Positions 40,630 through 54,584 of a stretch of 64,000 nucleotides of DNA are shown one piece after another. How positions within the stretch are numbered: position 1 is the stretch's first letter; each line of letters begins with the position of its first letter. Source of the DNA: Engraulis encrasicolus (Eukaryota; Chordata; Actinopteri; Clupeiformes; Engraulidae). The position numbers were made by a program, and so were the translations under genes. A model generated the notes under the pieces. It was given only the letters and a program-made list of their open reading frames with translations. It did no database searches and was not told the origin of the DNA. The DNA lies in assembly GCF_034702125.1 (NCBI RefSeq), contig NC_085876.1, positions 8,215,364 to 8,279,363 of the forward strand, written 5' to 3'.

Positions 40630-43296
40630 CATTTGTGCGGCTGTGTGCAGCGTTTACAAACCTCTGCTGCACCACTGAACAATTCCCCTACTCTATAATA
40701 TGCACCTGGTCTGAGGCCATCAACAAAATTGCTGCAGCTGCCAACCAGCCAGCCATGATTATGTAAGGGTTGTTCACTCCATTACTCTAGAGTGCTCCAG
40801 TGATGGATATGGATATTTTTTCTGAATGATGTTTATTTGTGCAAGTGCTTCGTACACCACACTCCAGCCGATTGTCTGGAAGTAAGTGCCTCCTGATGGC
40901 AGATAAGGACTCTGAAGGATTGGGAACTGAAAAGCGAGTTATGTGCCGGTTGTGCTGATGGATGCTTCTGCTTTGAGTTTGCTCAAGAAAGCCATTCATA
41001 TGCTGAACGTTTACATCCTTCATTCAACACTTGGAGAGTAAGACCAAATACACTCCATGGGAGAGTGTGAAATTGGTTGTTAAAGAGTATTCAGTCTACG
41101 AGTGTTTTAGAAAAAGTTCCTAACAGTCATGCGCCTGCTTTCGCTAAGACTGAAAAGGAAATAGTACTGTCAGGGTCAAAAGGTGAGTTTTAGGTTAGGG
41201 TTTTTATTAGATGCATTTTAGTGTGCTAAGCCTTTCTTCACATTAACCTATACAGCTACAGATACTGAATGGAATCAACAAAAATGGCTTTACATGGTAT
41301 GTTATCTGTGGCTGCCATGGAGCTGTATAAGAAACCATGACTAATCCTAGAGGCCTAGCAAGACCATTGGTTAGACTCAGTAGCTGCCTGTGCTTATACG
41401 TCTCTCGGTCTGTGGGATTCCTATTGTGTTACATTGGGAACAGCAAGGAAGGATGGTGCACAAGATTTTCTAATGAATAGTTTTAAAAATGTCAGTATGT
41501 GTTGATGTTTCATGCCCCACAAAAGCCAAACCCCCAACCCACCAGGGTGTGAAATTAGGAATGAAACAGTCTTACTCTTGCATGCATTTGTCAACATCAT
41601 AGCAAAGGAATTTTATTTTTTCCAAAACTAAAAGACAACAAAACTACGACAGGATTGACTCAAGATGTTTGGTCGCATTATGAAACTGATATTTATCTTT
41701 ACAAAAATGAAAATAACCTTTGCCCAATTTTACAGTTGGTAGTCTTTGGAATTTTGCGTGTACAAGATGCACGTAGGGAGGAGGGAGGCAGTGTTTTGTG
41801 GTTGGAGAAAGGCACATAGAGGATATTGATGACACGGAGGTATACAGTAGGTGCTTTTTCTGTGGTCATTCCTGAGGTAGAACAGCTGAAAAAAAGGGTG
41901 AAAAATGGACCAACGTTTTAAAAATAACTTCAGCTCAGAATCGCTTTCCAACATTTTCAGTCATGCTCTTCCCCCTGCCTTTAATAGGAGGTGATTGGAG
42001 ACTGACCCCTGACCGGGATTGAGTTACCTCTCAGACTGCAGTGAGTTCATGTTCCACAGTCATTGGTCACGGTCCGTCATCATTTGTTTACAGCCAGACA
42101 GGGTCTACTGTGCTATAAGGCCTCCAGCCCATGCCAGTCAATATTGCAGTGCAGGGGTGAGTTTCTCAAAAGAGAAGTTGTTAGCCTGTTAGCAACTGCG
42201 GTAGTTGCCAATGGGAAAATGCATTGAAAACAACAAAGTAGCTCATGTAGTAAGCAACTTTGGTTTTGAGAAATTCACCCCAGACTAGGAAGACTGTTTG
42301 TATAGTCTTGCAGACACTGGTTTTTCATAAAGACCCTTATTTCTGTCTTCGAATGAGGTCTTTTCTAATTTCATTCAGCAGTTGTTTTGTGTTTTTTTTT
42401 AAGGCTGAGACTCGGTCAATGATCTCTGTTGCAGTGTACCATTATCATAAAGTTTGTGAGCGGTTATGAGATTAAGAAGGGTATAACAACATGTGTAGCT
42501 TAAATTACAGTATGTTAAAGATTGGTGTTAAATAAAGTATAGCAACACAGTCACCCGTGTTCTTTAAATGCACCGGAATAAAATAAACAATTTTTAGAAA
42601 AGTAAGGTGTTTTTCGCTTTTAAGAACTGCTTCGAGCGTATCACTGGGAAAGAGAAGGTGTACAATTCCTTCCTCCACTCTATGGAGTAAGGCATACCAA
42701 ACATTGCATCACGGAGTACTGTGCCTGGAGAGGATGAGAGTACTTTGACCCACTAGAAGGCCGCAGCCAAAGCATTCTGGAGCATCTTTCAACATGCAGA
42801 AGTGTTTTTGCAACACAAGCTCAATGTTTTCATATGTCAGCAATTTTTTCGCTGCTGATGATGATCCTGTAAATTCGGTTAAGGGGTCACGGCACGGGTG
42901 AGAACATTGTCGTCCTGTCCTGTTCCGTCCTCGCGTAGCGGCGGCTCATGTTTCCTGGCGACAAAAAAGCCACATCCGTCCAGGGGTCAACGTCGTCTCC
43001 TCAGCTGGCGTCAGGGTGGCCTGCTCCTAGAAGAGGAAGAATGCGCTGTCCCCCGTTTTATCCTCACCCTTCACACTAAGAGCACAGAAGCACGCGAGCG
43101 AGAGCAGAGCGGGGCGCGAGAGTGCCGTAATCACCCGAGCAGATGTCTGTTGCCCTCGCCGGGTGTGTTTGTTTGCTAGCGCCACACTGACCAGAGTCAA
43201 AGGTCGAGGAGGCGCTAACACCACAGCGTACCGCTAGCTAGCTAGCTAGCTTACATGGACGATGCACTGGAAATGATGCTTAGCAGTTTGCTTGAG

Positions 43297-43298
<2 letters not shown>

Positions 43299-43348
<50 letters not shown>

Positions 43349-43390
43349 AACACACTTGCAAATGCAGTTAATTAATGTATGCATGTGTAA

Positions 43391-43467
<77 letters not shown>
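43299..43467. repeat. (CA)n microsatellites
   Basis: Two CA runs (43299-43340 and 43392-43467) separated by 50 bp. A perfect (GCTA)n palindrome, four to five units, lies upstream at 43232-43251. Confidence 0.95.
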
Positions 43468-43472
<5 letters not shown>

Positions 43473-43489
43473 CAACACAACCCACCAGA

Positions 43490-43862
43490 AGCCGCAAATG
43501 GGAAATGGCCTGCGTTAATTGGGGAACCCATCCATTCATTACTGTATGAGAAATGTCTCACACACACACACACACACACACCACACACAGGGGCATCCAA
43601 ATTTATATTCATGTGTCTGATCTCTCTTGCATGCGTGCAAACACTCTCTCTCTCTCTCAAGCACACACGCACGCACCCTAAAATAAACAGGCCTCAAACA
43701 GCCTGCATAAATAGTGGAGAACACACATCCATTTTTATGCGCATGTAATCTGTCAAAGCATACGCACGCGCGCACACAGTCACACACACACACTTGCGCC
43801 CACCAATACAAATGGGGGAACACATCCATATTTTATGCACATGTAATCTATCACACACACTG
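43490..43862. repeat. Degenerate minisatellite with CA spacers
   Basis: A unit resembling 'AAATGGGGGAACACATCCAT-ATTTTATGCACATGTAATCTATC' followed by a CA run can be traced four times (about 43493, 43590, 43700, 43805), roughly 100-110 bp apart. Confidence 0.7.
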
Positions 43863-44377
43863 CCCTATCCGGAAGTCTGCAGGGTGATGTTGATTGGAGA
43901 TAGGAGGAGGAATGGAATGAGCAACGGATGGAGAGATCAATGAGAGAGGGGGATGGAGAGAGGAAAAAGGTGTGTGTGTGTGTGAGAGGGAGAGAGAGAG
44001 AGAGAGATGGAACTAGCGAGAGAGAGGGAATGAGTGTGATGCTAGGCTGTAGGAAAGCCCAGCTCTAGGTATCCATGACAACTGAAACTGCTGTCATCAT
44101 TTTTTTTCCCCCTCTCTCTCTCCCTCTCTCCCTCTCTCCCTCCCTCTCCAACAGTCTCACGCAGCTCATTAAGATTCTGCCCCAGTAGTAGAGTGGGGGA
44201 GGGGAGCATAGGGGCAAAGCAGGAGGGAGGAGAGAGACGGAGAGATTGAGGAGAGAGGCAGCGGAAGGGAAGGGGATTTTTTGTGTGGGATATTTTTGTG
44301 CGCGTGTGACTTTTGTGTTTCTGTTACAATGGAGGATGTTTGATTTTATGCAATGATTTTGTGTGCGTCTGCCTGCC

Positions 44378-44478
<101 letters not shown>

Positions 44479-44642
44479 CTGTGACTAAAGAGATGGAGAA
44501 CATGAGGATCTGAGTGAGTGACTACAAAGGCCTGTGAGATGAGATGTGAGTATTTCCTCAAGATAAGAGATCTAAAGCGCTCACTCTTCTCTATGGCTAC
44601 AAACGGACCCCATCGCCTCCACCTACTCCTACACATGAATGA

Positions 44643-44677
44643 GGTGTGTGTGTGTGTGTGTGTGCGTGCGTGCGTGT

Positions 44678-44722
<45 letters not shown>

Positions 44723-44731
44723 CGTGCGTGT

Positions 44732-44763
<32 letters not shown>

Positions 44764-44938
44764 CCGCGCGCAAGTATGAATGTGTGTGCTGTGTGTGTGT
44801 GTGCACAAGTATGAATGTAGATATGTGTTCATATCTGTGTGTGTGTGTGTGTATGGGTGTATAGAATCTGTTAGATGTGGGTATGTGTGTGCATGCGTGT
44901 TTTTCGGCTTCTGCCTATTGGGTTGTTTCGTGTGTGTG

Positions 44939-44971
<33 letters not shown>

Positions 44972-45147
44972 ATCTGTGTGTGTGTGTGTGTGTGTGACGG
45001 CCGCTTGGACTCTGGGAATGTCTTCTGATATGCAGGGCGGAGCCTGGGGAAATCTCCGGAAATGTCTTGTGTGGTCAAAATGTCAAAAGGCCTTGTCCTG
45101 CTATCTCACGCGCTCTCCCATGCTCGCACTCGCATGCCTTGCTTGCA

Positions 45148-45226
<79 letters not shown>

Positions 45227-45442
45227 TAAATACACACACTTCCACACAGACATGAGTGGAGTCATACAGCCATACAGTGCAGACACACATAAGCCTCAAG
45301 ACTCCAGAAATGTCTTGTGTGGTCATATGTCAAAGGCCTTGTCCCACCATCATGCTCACTGTCACGCACACGCATGGCTTGGCACTCCCAGACAGTGACA
45401 CTCACACACACAACTTCAAGAGCATGTTCACACACACACACA

Positions 45443-45520
<78 letters not shown>
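44643..45520. repeat. TG/CA satellite with a duplicated ~110-bp unique block
   Basis: TG runs with GCGTGCGT interruptions (44643-44763), mixed TG (44925-44997), CA (45149-45224) and CA (45428-45518). Between them 'AGAAATGTCTTGTGTGGTCA-TATGTCAAAGGCCTTGTCC' appears at ~45056 and ~45303, each followed by a GCTC-CACGCAC-GCATGCCTTG-like segment and a CA run. Confidence 0.8.
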
Positions 45521-45521
<1 letters not shown>

Positions 45522-45789
45522 ACTATTCAAAGAGCACACGCCAACAGACACACACACAAAGACACACACATCTGTATCCTCGCCGCGTGGGGTTAAGAGG
45601 GGAGGGGCTGATATATTTAGCCTGCCTGATGTTTGAGATTGTGCTTCTGTTCGCATGTGACCGGGGTGACGTGGGGGTGGTGGGGGAAGGGGGGACGGGG
45701 GTGGTCTCCCTCTCCTCTGTCTCCGGGACTTCCTGTTGGGAGGGGCCTGAATAATTCATCCTGTAGTTGCAGGGGATCTCCTCCTACTC

Positions 45790-45945
45790 AGGGAAGCCGG
45801 CGGGCGGGGCGACAAAGGGGTCAGTTGTCCCCATGTCCAGGGAGAAAAAGAGGTGCGGGGCCAGATACTGTGTATTGTATGTATTGGGTGGGTGGGGGGG
45901 GGGGGGGCGGAACAAATCTGCCAGTGGCCCTGCTCTCCCACTGAA
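45790..45945 (+). repeat. Dispersed repeat, partial copy 3, with poly-G
   Basis: GGGCGGGGCGACAAAGGGG-TCAGTTGTCCCC and a 'TGTATTGTATGTATTGGGTGG' middle match the family at 9520 and 36300. A G-run of about 14 with one C follows at 45893-45908. The GGGCCC right part is lost. Confidence 0.5.
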
Positions 45946-46403
45946 CCCTGCTACTGCCACTGCTGCCGGCAGCACAGCCCCTGCCAAGCTACAATTAAAC
46001 TCATTCATCACCAGTGTGGAAGTATCTGATTAGTCTCCCCGTCCCCCCCTGATGGCTAAAGAGTGGAGGGAGGACAAGGAGGAGAGGAGGAGGTGGTACA
46101 GGAGTGTCTGTGTGTCAGCCTAAATTATTAGCCGAGAGGAGATTGCATCAACAAGTCACTCTGGAGGTTGCGTTGCGCTGCGCCGCGTCACATCGTGGCA
46201 CTCTGCAACAAGTAGGCAGGCAGGCAGGCAGCCACCATTGTGTTTGTACTGGCCTCCCTTGCAAATGAACAGGCCCCTTGTTCACGTTACTAACAAGCAA
46301 TACAGTTCTACAAGCAAAAAGGCAGTAACTGCATTCTAGTTGGAAATGAGTTATGGATTTAAAGGACATTTATATGAAGATATAAAATAAAATAAAATTA
46401 TTG

Positions 46404-46602
46404 CTGGGAGCGCTGTGGCGCAGCGTGCTAAGCCCCCCCACATTTGGGCTTGCATGCCCATGGGGAGCCCGGTTCGAGTCCGGCCAGGGTCATTTCCCGA
46501 TCCCACCCCGTCTCTCTGTCCCACTCGCTTCCTGTCACCATCTCAGACTCCTATCAAATTAGAGGCATAAAAGCCCCTAAAAAATATATATATATATATA
46601 TA
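46404..46602 (+). mobile_element. tRNA-derived SINE, plus strand
   Basis: A box GTGGCGCAGCGTGCTAAGC and B box GGTTCGAGTCC lie in a tRNA-like head. They are followed by GGGTCATTTCCCGATCCCAC, CTCTCTGTCCCACTCGCTTC-CTGTC, and a tail AAAAGCCCCTAAAAAATATA. Same family as 19878 (minus) and 56962. It is not a tRNA gene: no acceptor stem closes after the B box. Confidence 0.85.
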
Positions 46603-48986
46603 AATAAAATGATTGATCTTTGTATAGAATGTTGTAATATGAAGTCACAAAACTGCCATATGTCAGTAAACAGCATGCAACAGTATCATTTTGAAGCCTT
46701 TTTACTCAGTTCGGGGCTCTGTCGTCACTGCCTTACTGCTTTGTAGGGCAGCAGATTACAGCAAGCGCTTCAGCCTGTAGAAGCTGTAGTGTAGTGTACG
46801 ACATTTTCTAGTGTTGTTGGATGAAGTTGACTTTTACATTTTCTCTTACGAGTTAGACATTTGATTGGATTTAGCAAATGTCATTCAAACCCCATGTTCC
46901 TTCAGCAAACATGGCTCAGTGTAGGCCTTGGCCTAACTGTAGGCCTTAACTTTCATTTGGTTTGGTGGAGAGTCAGCAAAAAAATCCCAAATTCATACCG
47001 GTCTCATAGTATTTGTGGCATCCAAATTGCAAATTTGGCCTTATGTGGAAGCGGACATGGACCAAAAAGTGTGCGTGCGCGTTTGTATCTGTGCATGCTT
47101 TGCCTGCCTGTTTGCTCCTACTTCCCATTGAGGAAGTTGCGTGATGCGAGAAGTCCGAACACCTTTTCCATTGATCTCTGCCAAGATCGGTGGCATAAAA
47201 AAGCACATAGAAATATGCCTCCTCCTCCTCCTCCTCCATTACCGGCCAAAGCGTTAGTGCAGCCACATCCTGCCATGTGCTGATGCAGTCTGCAGTGTCT
47301 AAGAATAACTCCCGTACGCGGCAAGCGATATCACTATGCGGCCCTGACTGACGATTTAATGATCCAAATCTATCTGCGTCTATCTGTTGGTCCCAGCTTC
47401 ATGTATTCCTTGCTTGTTGTGTAGCGCAGTGCCTTTTTGCCAACTGTTTGGTTGGTGTTCAAAAGCCTGTCTTGGCTTTTTTGTCTCAATGTTCGCCAAT
47501 GTCTTTTTTTTAATGTAGGCAATCCTGCCTTTTTGGGTTTCTTTTGTTGTTGACAGATTTGTTTGCTGTTGGAAGAGCTTGTCTTGACGTTTGTCTCCTT
47601 AACTGGATGTTCATTTGTTTGTTTTGTTGAGCTTTTCTCTTTTGTTGTCAAAGCCGTCGGTTTCCTTTTCCCACCATAATCGACGTTGTACACTAAGCAA
47701 AGGACAGCACCAATTAAGCCGCCCAATCATGAGATAATGCATAATTAAGCGTCTCTGTCGGACCGAGCCATGTAAAAGAAGCGCGTAGCTCTAGGCTTAA
47801 TTGTCTCATTCGGAACCTCTACGGGGTTGAAATAATTTATGTATGAGAGATAATTGCAGGAAGAAATCACTGCTAGATTACATTTTTTTTCCAGGTTCTT
47901 CTCCTCCGCTTCCCCAAGTACTTCTCCAGTGTTCCCCCGCAGAACAGTTAGTCAAAGTAGGGGGGATTTAGCAGGTATCAGACACGCATCACCATCATCA
48001 TTGGAAAGGCTATGTTGTGCCATGTCAGAAGAAATAAAATATGATACCAAAACGCCCCAAATAAATATCTTATATGAGTCTCTCAGTTAAAGGATCCTTA
48101 GAAAAAATTGCATTTAAAGAGCAAAATCTTTATCTTGTCAGGGGACCTAGTCAAGGTGGTGCTGTCAAGGTGACCGCCCACCTTAACACATAAGTGCCGG
48201 GGGAAACCCTGACTTTGTTTAGTCTACATTTGGTTAAGCAGACAGGCCCCACTCATCTGGCCACTAGTAATTTGTATTGCCCACACGGATGATCTTGGAA
48301 CACCCATGGCTGGCCAGAGTTGGTCTCTGCCTGCTGACCGTGTGGGAAGATGAAGGGGCAGGGGCAGGGAGCCCGCCAACTGGTAGGCTTCAGGACAGCT
48401 TGAGGGATGGTGTGTGGTCGTGAAATGGGCAGTCGGGGCCGTGGCTAGGGCCAAACAGTTGGGACGAATTACCCTGACGCGTTGTTCACAAAGATTTTTT
48501 TTTCTCTTGTTCTGGGGGCTGGTTTTGTAAGGGCTGTTGTGTCGAGGAGGGTTTTTATTTTAAGGTCTGGACGTTGTGCCATCCCCCACTGTTACTCCTT
48601 ACCGCAGCGCTGTATTTAGGCACTGAGATACTGACCAAAAGGTTCCCTCCCTGGCTGCTTTTCTGAACTGTCCCACCGCCATCTTGTGTGCGGGGCCTTT
48701 ATTGTCTTCAGAGGTCCCGAGAGATGGGAACGGGCGCCCACTAAACTTAATTTCCTTTGGGATTCATAAAGTACTGTGCTCTCTTCTTTGTATTCAAATT
48801 GAGTTTAACTCATGTGAACTTACTTTAATGACCCAATTCTTTTACTATCCTTAATAAATCCTTACTTTTTTTCGAAATAAATAAAGTACCTCTAGTTCTA
48901 CATCCAAATCGACATGCAGGCTAGGGAAGATTACCATGCCAACGAAAGTAGGCGAGCAGTCCTGTTGACACCTGTGGGCATCTTTT

Positions 48987-49560
48987 AATGCCTGAGTCTT
49001 TCAAGGTCTGCCATCCAGGTGTGCCACTGGCCGAGGTCCAACATGCTTGGTGTTGGCGCATTAGGCTCTGGGCTTAAGGGTAGAGTAAGTAGGATTGTGG
49101 CCACAGTGGCCATTCCAACTATGCTGCTCATTGCAGCTATGCTACCCATTCCCAAATTTGAGCTTTTTGTGTGTTCTAAGTATTACACAAATATTTACTC
49201 TTCTCGCCAAAGTACAAGAAGCTTTACTGCTGAAGATATCCATTAGGCTACAGGAAATTCAAAATGGCGGACAGGACACACAGAAGATCCACATTTTTAT
49301 GTAGGAATATTGTAATTTTCCCAGTCATGATGAATATAAATTTATGGTGTGGAAAATTACTCTTGAAAAAGATAACATTAGTGAATGCTGGGCAGCATAA
49401 ATTCCAGAAGTAGACTACAAAAAAAACGACATACTCTACCTTTAATGCCTGAGTCTTTTGAGGTCTGGCATCCAGGTGTGCTGCTGGCCGGGGCCCAACA
49501 TGCTTAGCGTTAGTTAGCACATTAGCACATTTAGTCGATGTGGGCTTAAACTCTAGCTGT
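48987..49560. repeat. Tandem ~100-bp duplication split by a MITE
   Basis: TTTTAATGCCTGAGTCTTTC-AAGGTCTGCCATCCAGGTG and on to AACATGCTTGG-GTT at 48985-49077 recurs as TTTAATGCCTGAGTCTTTTG...AACATGCTTAGCGTTAG at 49441-49555. The MITE at 49078-49441 lies exactly between the two copies. Confidence 0.85.
49078..49441. mobile_element. MITE with TTAA target site
   Basis: GGGTAGAGTA at the left is inverted as TACTCTACCT at the right, and TTAA flanks both sides (49074-49077, 49442-49445). A TTAA duplication is characteristic of piggyBac and Kolobok superfamilies; which one cannot be told from the ends alone. 364 bp; contains 'AAAATGGCGGACAGGACACA'. Confidence 0.75.
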
Positions 49561-50140
49561 GTCTCTTCACGGGTCAAACTCTGCGGCGAGCTAAATAGCC
49601 CTAATGAATATTCCCACTTCCTGGAAAGGTCATCTCTCCGTGCCACGTGGCTCCATATTATCTTTCATGAATTATTCAGGGGAAATGAGTCATGTGATTA
49701 CTAGTTATGTGAGCCCATTACACAGGACGTTTTTTGTTGCAATTTGGTTTTATTTATACACCGAAATGGCAAATCGGTTGGGATAGTGGACAAGATGAAA
49801 TTAGGAAGGAGTGCTTTGTCGCCATGTATTTTTAATGTCCAGAGTTGTCTCTCCGTAAAGATACGCTTGTCTTTTGCAGTCAAAATGAAAGTTTAAGTTG
49901 CTTTGATGTGAAGTGGGACAGGCTGCGCAGTTGCTTTTTTTTGTTTTTTGAACAAAACTGGGATTTAATGTTAACAGAAGCGTAATCCACACAAGTGAGT
50001 TTACACTATCTTTCTGTTTTCTCGCACTCCCCCAAGAGTTGCACAATCTGGCATGTATTATCCGAGGAGTGCACACATTTCTAAACATGCAAGCTAAAAA
50101 CAAGGCCTTGGGGGCACACACACACTCTCTCGCTGTCTCT

Positions 50141-50142
50141 CA

Positions 50143-50203
<61 letters not shown>

Positions 50204-50660
50204 GACGCTTCCCAACCCCTCTGTTCATGTTGCATTTTTTAGCGGCCCTGGAAAGTTCCTTAGAAACGGGCAGACACCTCATAAAGGGCCCTCGCAAGGC
50301 CGGCCCCGAGAGAGGGAGTTGAGGGAAGAGGGAGGGGAGAGAAGGAGGGAGAGAGAGTGTTGAGGGAGAGAGGGGGATAGAGTAGAGAGAGAGAGACTGA
50401 GAAAGGGAGAGAGATGGAGATCGATCGAGAGAGAGAGAGGGAGTAGATGGTAGAGGAGGGTGGTGTGGGCTGTGTTTGAGTGGAGTGGAGGGGAGGTGGA
50501 GGGGGTTGGGTGTTGAGAGAGAGAGAGGGGGAGTGAGAGAGAGAGAGAGTGTCAAGGGAGAGAGGGGGTAGAGGAGAGAGAAGGGAATAAGACTGTAGAG
50601 GAGGGTGGTGTGGACCGTGTTTGAGTGGAGTGGAGTGGAGTGGAGTGGAGAGGGGCTGGA
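50141..50660. repeat. (AC)n microsatellite and long GA-rich polypurine tract
   Basis: AC units at 50147-50198; then 50300-50660 is almost pure purine on the + strand (GAGAGA, GGGAGAGAG, GTGGAGTGGAG), with two similar halves each containing 'GGAGGGTGGTGTGG-CTGTGTTTGAGTGGAGTGGA'. Confidence 0.9.
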
Positions 50661-51601
50661 GAGTCCATTCACATGGGGCACCCAGAGACACAAGGGCCCC
50701 GGAGTCCATTAATCAGGTCAGACCTTCATAAAAAAAACGCATTCTCGCACTGCACTCCCACCATATCTCCCTTAACTGCTGCTTGAACAGACTAAACACT
50801 CAACATTATCAAGTGTACAAAACGCACATATTTGTATTAGCGCGCTGCTGTGTGTTAAACATCATGCTCTTAGCTAGGCTAATGGGCATTCGTTCTGGCT
50901 GCGCTCCAAAAGGACAGCTGAACGGTGTGTTCGTTTGCCGTACTCAGCCGAATATTCTGTATACATTCAAATTCCCCAGGACTTACTCATGAGCAACACG
51001 CTTACTCAGACAGGCTAGCTTCCTCCTCCCCTTATTAGCCCTATATGGTTAGGTTTGCCATAAAGAGGGGATTGTAACTGGTGGTGTAATCATTGATGTA
51101 GCTGTGGGCTACGTATGTAATGCTGCTATTTATCCATGGCTATGTTAACCTTCAAGCCAGGAGTGAGACGAGAGAGTATGCGTTTCACCTTTTAAAAAAA
51201 CCCAATGTTTTATTGTAGAACCTTCACAACAGTGGTATGATTCTAGAATTGATGTGAGCACTCTAGAACTCATGTAAACATTCTGTTTAGAAAGAATGTG
51301 CTGAAGAACATCCACACAACATGGCAGAACCAGAGTGTGTGGAAGATATCTTTGCCATCTAAAAATTCCAGATTATATTAAATATGCCCTCAAAGCTATT
51401 TTGAACTTTTGTCCTCTCAACATTCTTGCCGTTACAGCAACCGCTGTAACTATTTCATTGCAGTGTAAATTGCCTGTGTATGTGCGATGCCTTTGCCTTG
51501 ATACCAAGGTGACTGGGGTATTTGAACAGGAGGAACGCAAACAGGCATGAGCCATAACAATGTGCTGCTGAAGATGAATAGGGGAATTCCAGTACTGAGT
51601 T

Positions 51602-51733
<132 letters not shown>

Positions 51734-53331
51734 CGCCACTTCCACTGACTGTGTGAAGGAGACGGATGCACCTTGCACTGGCAAGCTGTTTCCACTGCTG
51801 TTGACGGATGGCCTAGGTTCCAGGTGCCTGGCAATTGGGGATTGTGTGTGTGTGTGTATGTGCGTCCGTGCATGCGTTTGTGCGTGCGCGTGCTTGACTG
51901 ATAGCCTAGGTGTGTGTTGTGCGCGCGCGTCGGAGTAGGTGGTAGTGTGTCAGTGCACATTGGCACAAAGCAACAGGGAACCGGCCCAGCAGCATTGTTC
52001 TGCGTCTCGTCGCTATTCTATTCCACCAATAAAATGACAAAGTGCCCTTCCATAAACCCTTAGCCGTAAGGCCTTTGGTTACACCGCCCTGGCTTCAGTA
52101 TGCGTGCTTGCTCACTTCAGTCACAAATCACTAGCCGTTTCATATCTGATCTGACACACATATTATTTACACTCTTTGAACGCACGCACCTGTTGACAGG
52201 AAGTGAACAGGATATGAGGTCGTAGGCTACCGTGGCGTGGAGGGCCCGCCCTGTAATTTACCCTCACAACACACAAGCCCCTGAGTGTTGGAGCTAAAGG
52301 GAGCAGGCCCCCGCACCGGGGCAACAACACCAACACCACTGCACGCCACGGCCACACCTCTTACACTGTGGCCCATTTACTTCAGTGGTTTGAATCACTC
52401 CATTTAACTGGGTGTGTTAAAATCATGGCAGGGAGGGCGACGGACTTTGACCCTGCATTTATCTGATTGTGTATGAGTATGCGTCGCGTGTGTGTGCGTG
52501 TGATTGTGCGCTTGTGTGTGTGAAAGAGGGTGTATGTGTTTGTGCGTGCATTTGTGAGTGTATGTACGTGTTTGCATACATATGTGTGGGTGTGAGTGTG
52601 TGAGAATTTGCACCACGTCGTCCACAGAACAGCAACTTGCAAATGATAATGAGCTGGGCCTGTGGCTTGACTGGACTGGACTGACCGCTGTGTTTATCTA
52701 TCTGAGGCTTGTCTTATTATCAGTGGGTTATGGCTGGATACAGAACATTTAGTGGCATATTGGCAGAGTCCAAAAAGAGGGAGAAGAAATGCAGACCCAA
52801 GCAGTGGTCCAAGAATAATAGTTGTTCTAAAATAGTGACTTTAATGTGGGGTTGTTAGTCAGTTTAGTTACAGGGTTCTGCCAAGTCCGGAGACCCAACA
52901 TGCATTTGGTCATCATCAGAAACCTTGAATGATACAGTATAATAAACTAAACGTGCATGTTTTTGCTGTAATTGTGGTCGATTATTTCCTACATTTATGC
53001 TGCCCATCACGCACGCACATCTTTTCATGAATATTTGCCAAATTATGAACTAATATTTACTGATCTGGCCAAGTACATTTAGTTTGCAGCCAAAGATGTC
53101 TACGACTGGTAGTTCAAAATGGCAGACCTGGAGAAGACCACCTATTAAACGTGTATTTCCAAGTCATAACGAATGCCTAAAAATTGATGGTGGACGTGAA
53201 ATATACATGAAAAAATGACGTGTGAATGGTTGGCATACATTCGGGAAATAAGCTAAAACAAATCCATAGACTGCATTTCTGGGACATCTATCATTCCAAA
53301 TCCACATTTTGCTGTACACTCAGCTGTCTGC

Positions 53332-53394
53332 AGATGTGTAGGGGATTTTGGATATATAGGCCTATACTGTATATCCCAAATCCCCTACACATCT
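53332..53394 (+). other. 63-nt near-perfect hairpin
   Basis: AGATGTGTAGGGGATTT (53332-53348) pairs perfectly with 53378-53394. The stem continues through a single T-C mismatch and one G-T pair to about 28 bp with a 7-nt loop (GCCTATA). Size and shape fit a pre-miRNA hairpin or a minimal palindromic MITE; nothing distinguishes them here. Confidence 0.6.
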
Positions 53395-53478
53395 CCTTTG
53401 TGTCTGGGAACTGACAGTGAGACTGTACATACAGTATCCATAATGTGCCCCACCCCCACTGACTTTCTAACTCTTCTT

Positions 53479-53479
<1 letters not shown>

Positions 53480-53535
<56 letters not shown>
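53480..53535. repeat. (CA)n microsatellite
   Basis: 28 perfect CA units; followed by an (ACACA-GC)n-type stretch at 53705-53765. Confidence 0.95.
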
Positions 53536-53537
<2 letters not shown>

Positions 53538-54584
53538 CCCAGTGCCCCTGTGATGAATGATCTCTCTGCGTTCCTTTCTGCCTTCCTCCTCCTCCTCCTG
53601 ACTACATGAAGATTATGTACATACTCATTTGCTTGATGGTTCATCTCATCTCCTCTCATCTCCAAAGGGACTTGCAAGCAAGGTTGAGAGCACACACCAG
53701 CACATCACACCGCAACACAATGCAACGCAACACAACACAACACAACACAGCACAGCACAGCACAACAAAAGGAGAACAGCTGATTTGGAAGGATGGACTG
53801 AGGCCTCCCTGTCAAAATATAACCCAGCGTGCCTCGGCGTAGCTCTGGTTAACAGGGTCAATAGGCTGGATCAAACAGCAGGATGGAGCAGAGCAGAGCA
53901 GAGCAGAGCCGGCCTTACTGCGCTGTGCGTCTGTGTCTGAGTACAGTACTGTGTGTCCAGCCTGGACGGCCGGCCGCCCATATGCGTCTGTGAGCATGCT
54001 CTTAATCTCCCTGGCTTGTGGGATTGCTGGCCGGGATTAAGGATTGTGACTAAGAAACGGCTGTCCACTCTGCGTGTACACACACACACACACACACACA
54101 CTGGCTTGGTACCATGTACACGGCCAAAACCATAACACTGACGCCAGATAGGTTTTTTTGTGTATGTTTTAAATGAAACATTACACAAACACGACCACAA
54201 AGGCTTTAGGTGAGATTCACAGCCCTTTTACATGGATAAAAGGCATTATTTGATTTGTGTGCGCTTGTACATATGATAAGCATGTTAAATACTATATATT
54301 TCTAGGCCCCTAATTGTGTTACTGTAACCTTTCATGAAGGATTATGATTCAAGATTATGAGAGGCTGTGAGGGCAATGGCCCCACTGGCTATGCATGTAA
54401 ATAATGTATACTAATGTAAAGCTAAAAAACCCTACAGTTTTAGAGGATTTCTTCACACAAGTGTTTCTTCCACGTTTAACAGCAAAAGTGAAATGGTATT
54501 TGTTTGCGGATAAAGTTCTCTTGCATATGAACCCCTTTGCCAAATTTTCTATAAGACTTTCCTTGATGCTGGCATTATGTGTAT

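Noticed and set aside
46404..46480. Possible tRNA gene (good A and B boxes)
   Set aside because: The B box is followed by a SINE body and A-rich tail shared with two other loci; no 3' acceptor stem.
47370..47726. Minus-strand 118-codon open frame, Lys/Thr-rich, in ordinary-composition DNA
   Set aside because: No recognisable domain, no splice partners and no promoter; length is within chance for 40 kb of intron. Kept as unannotated.
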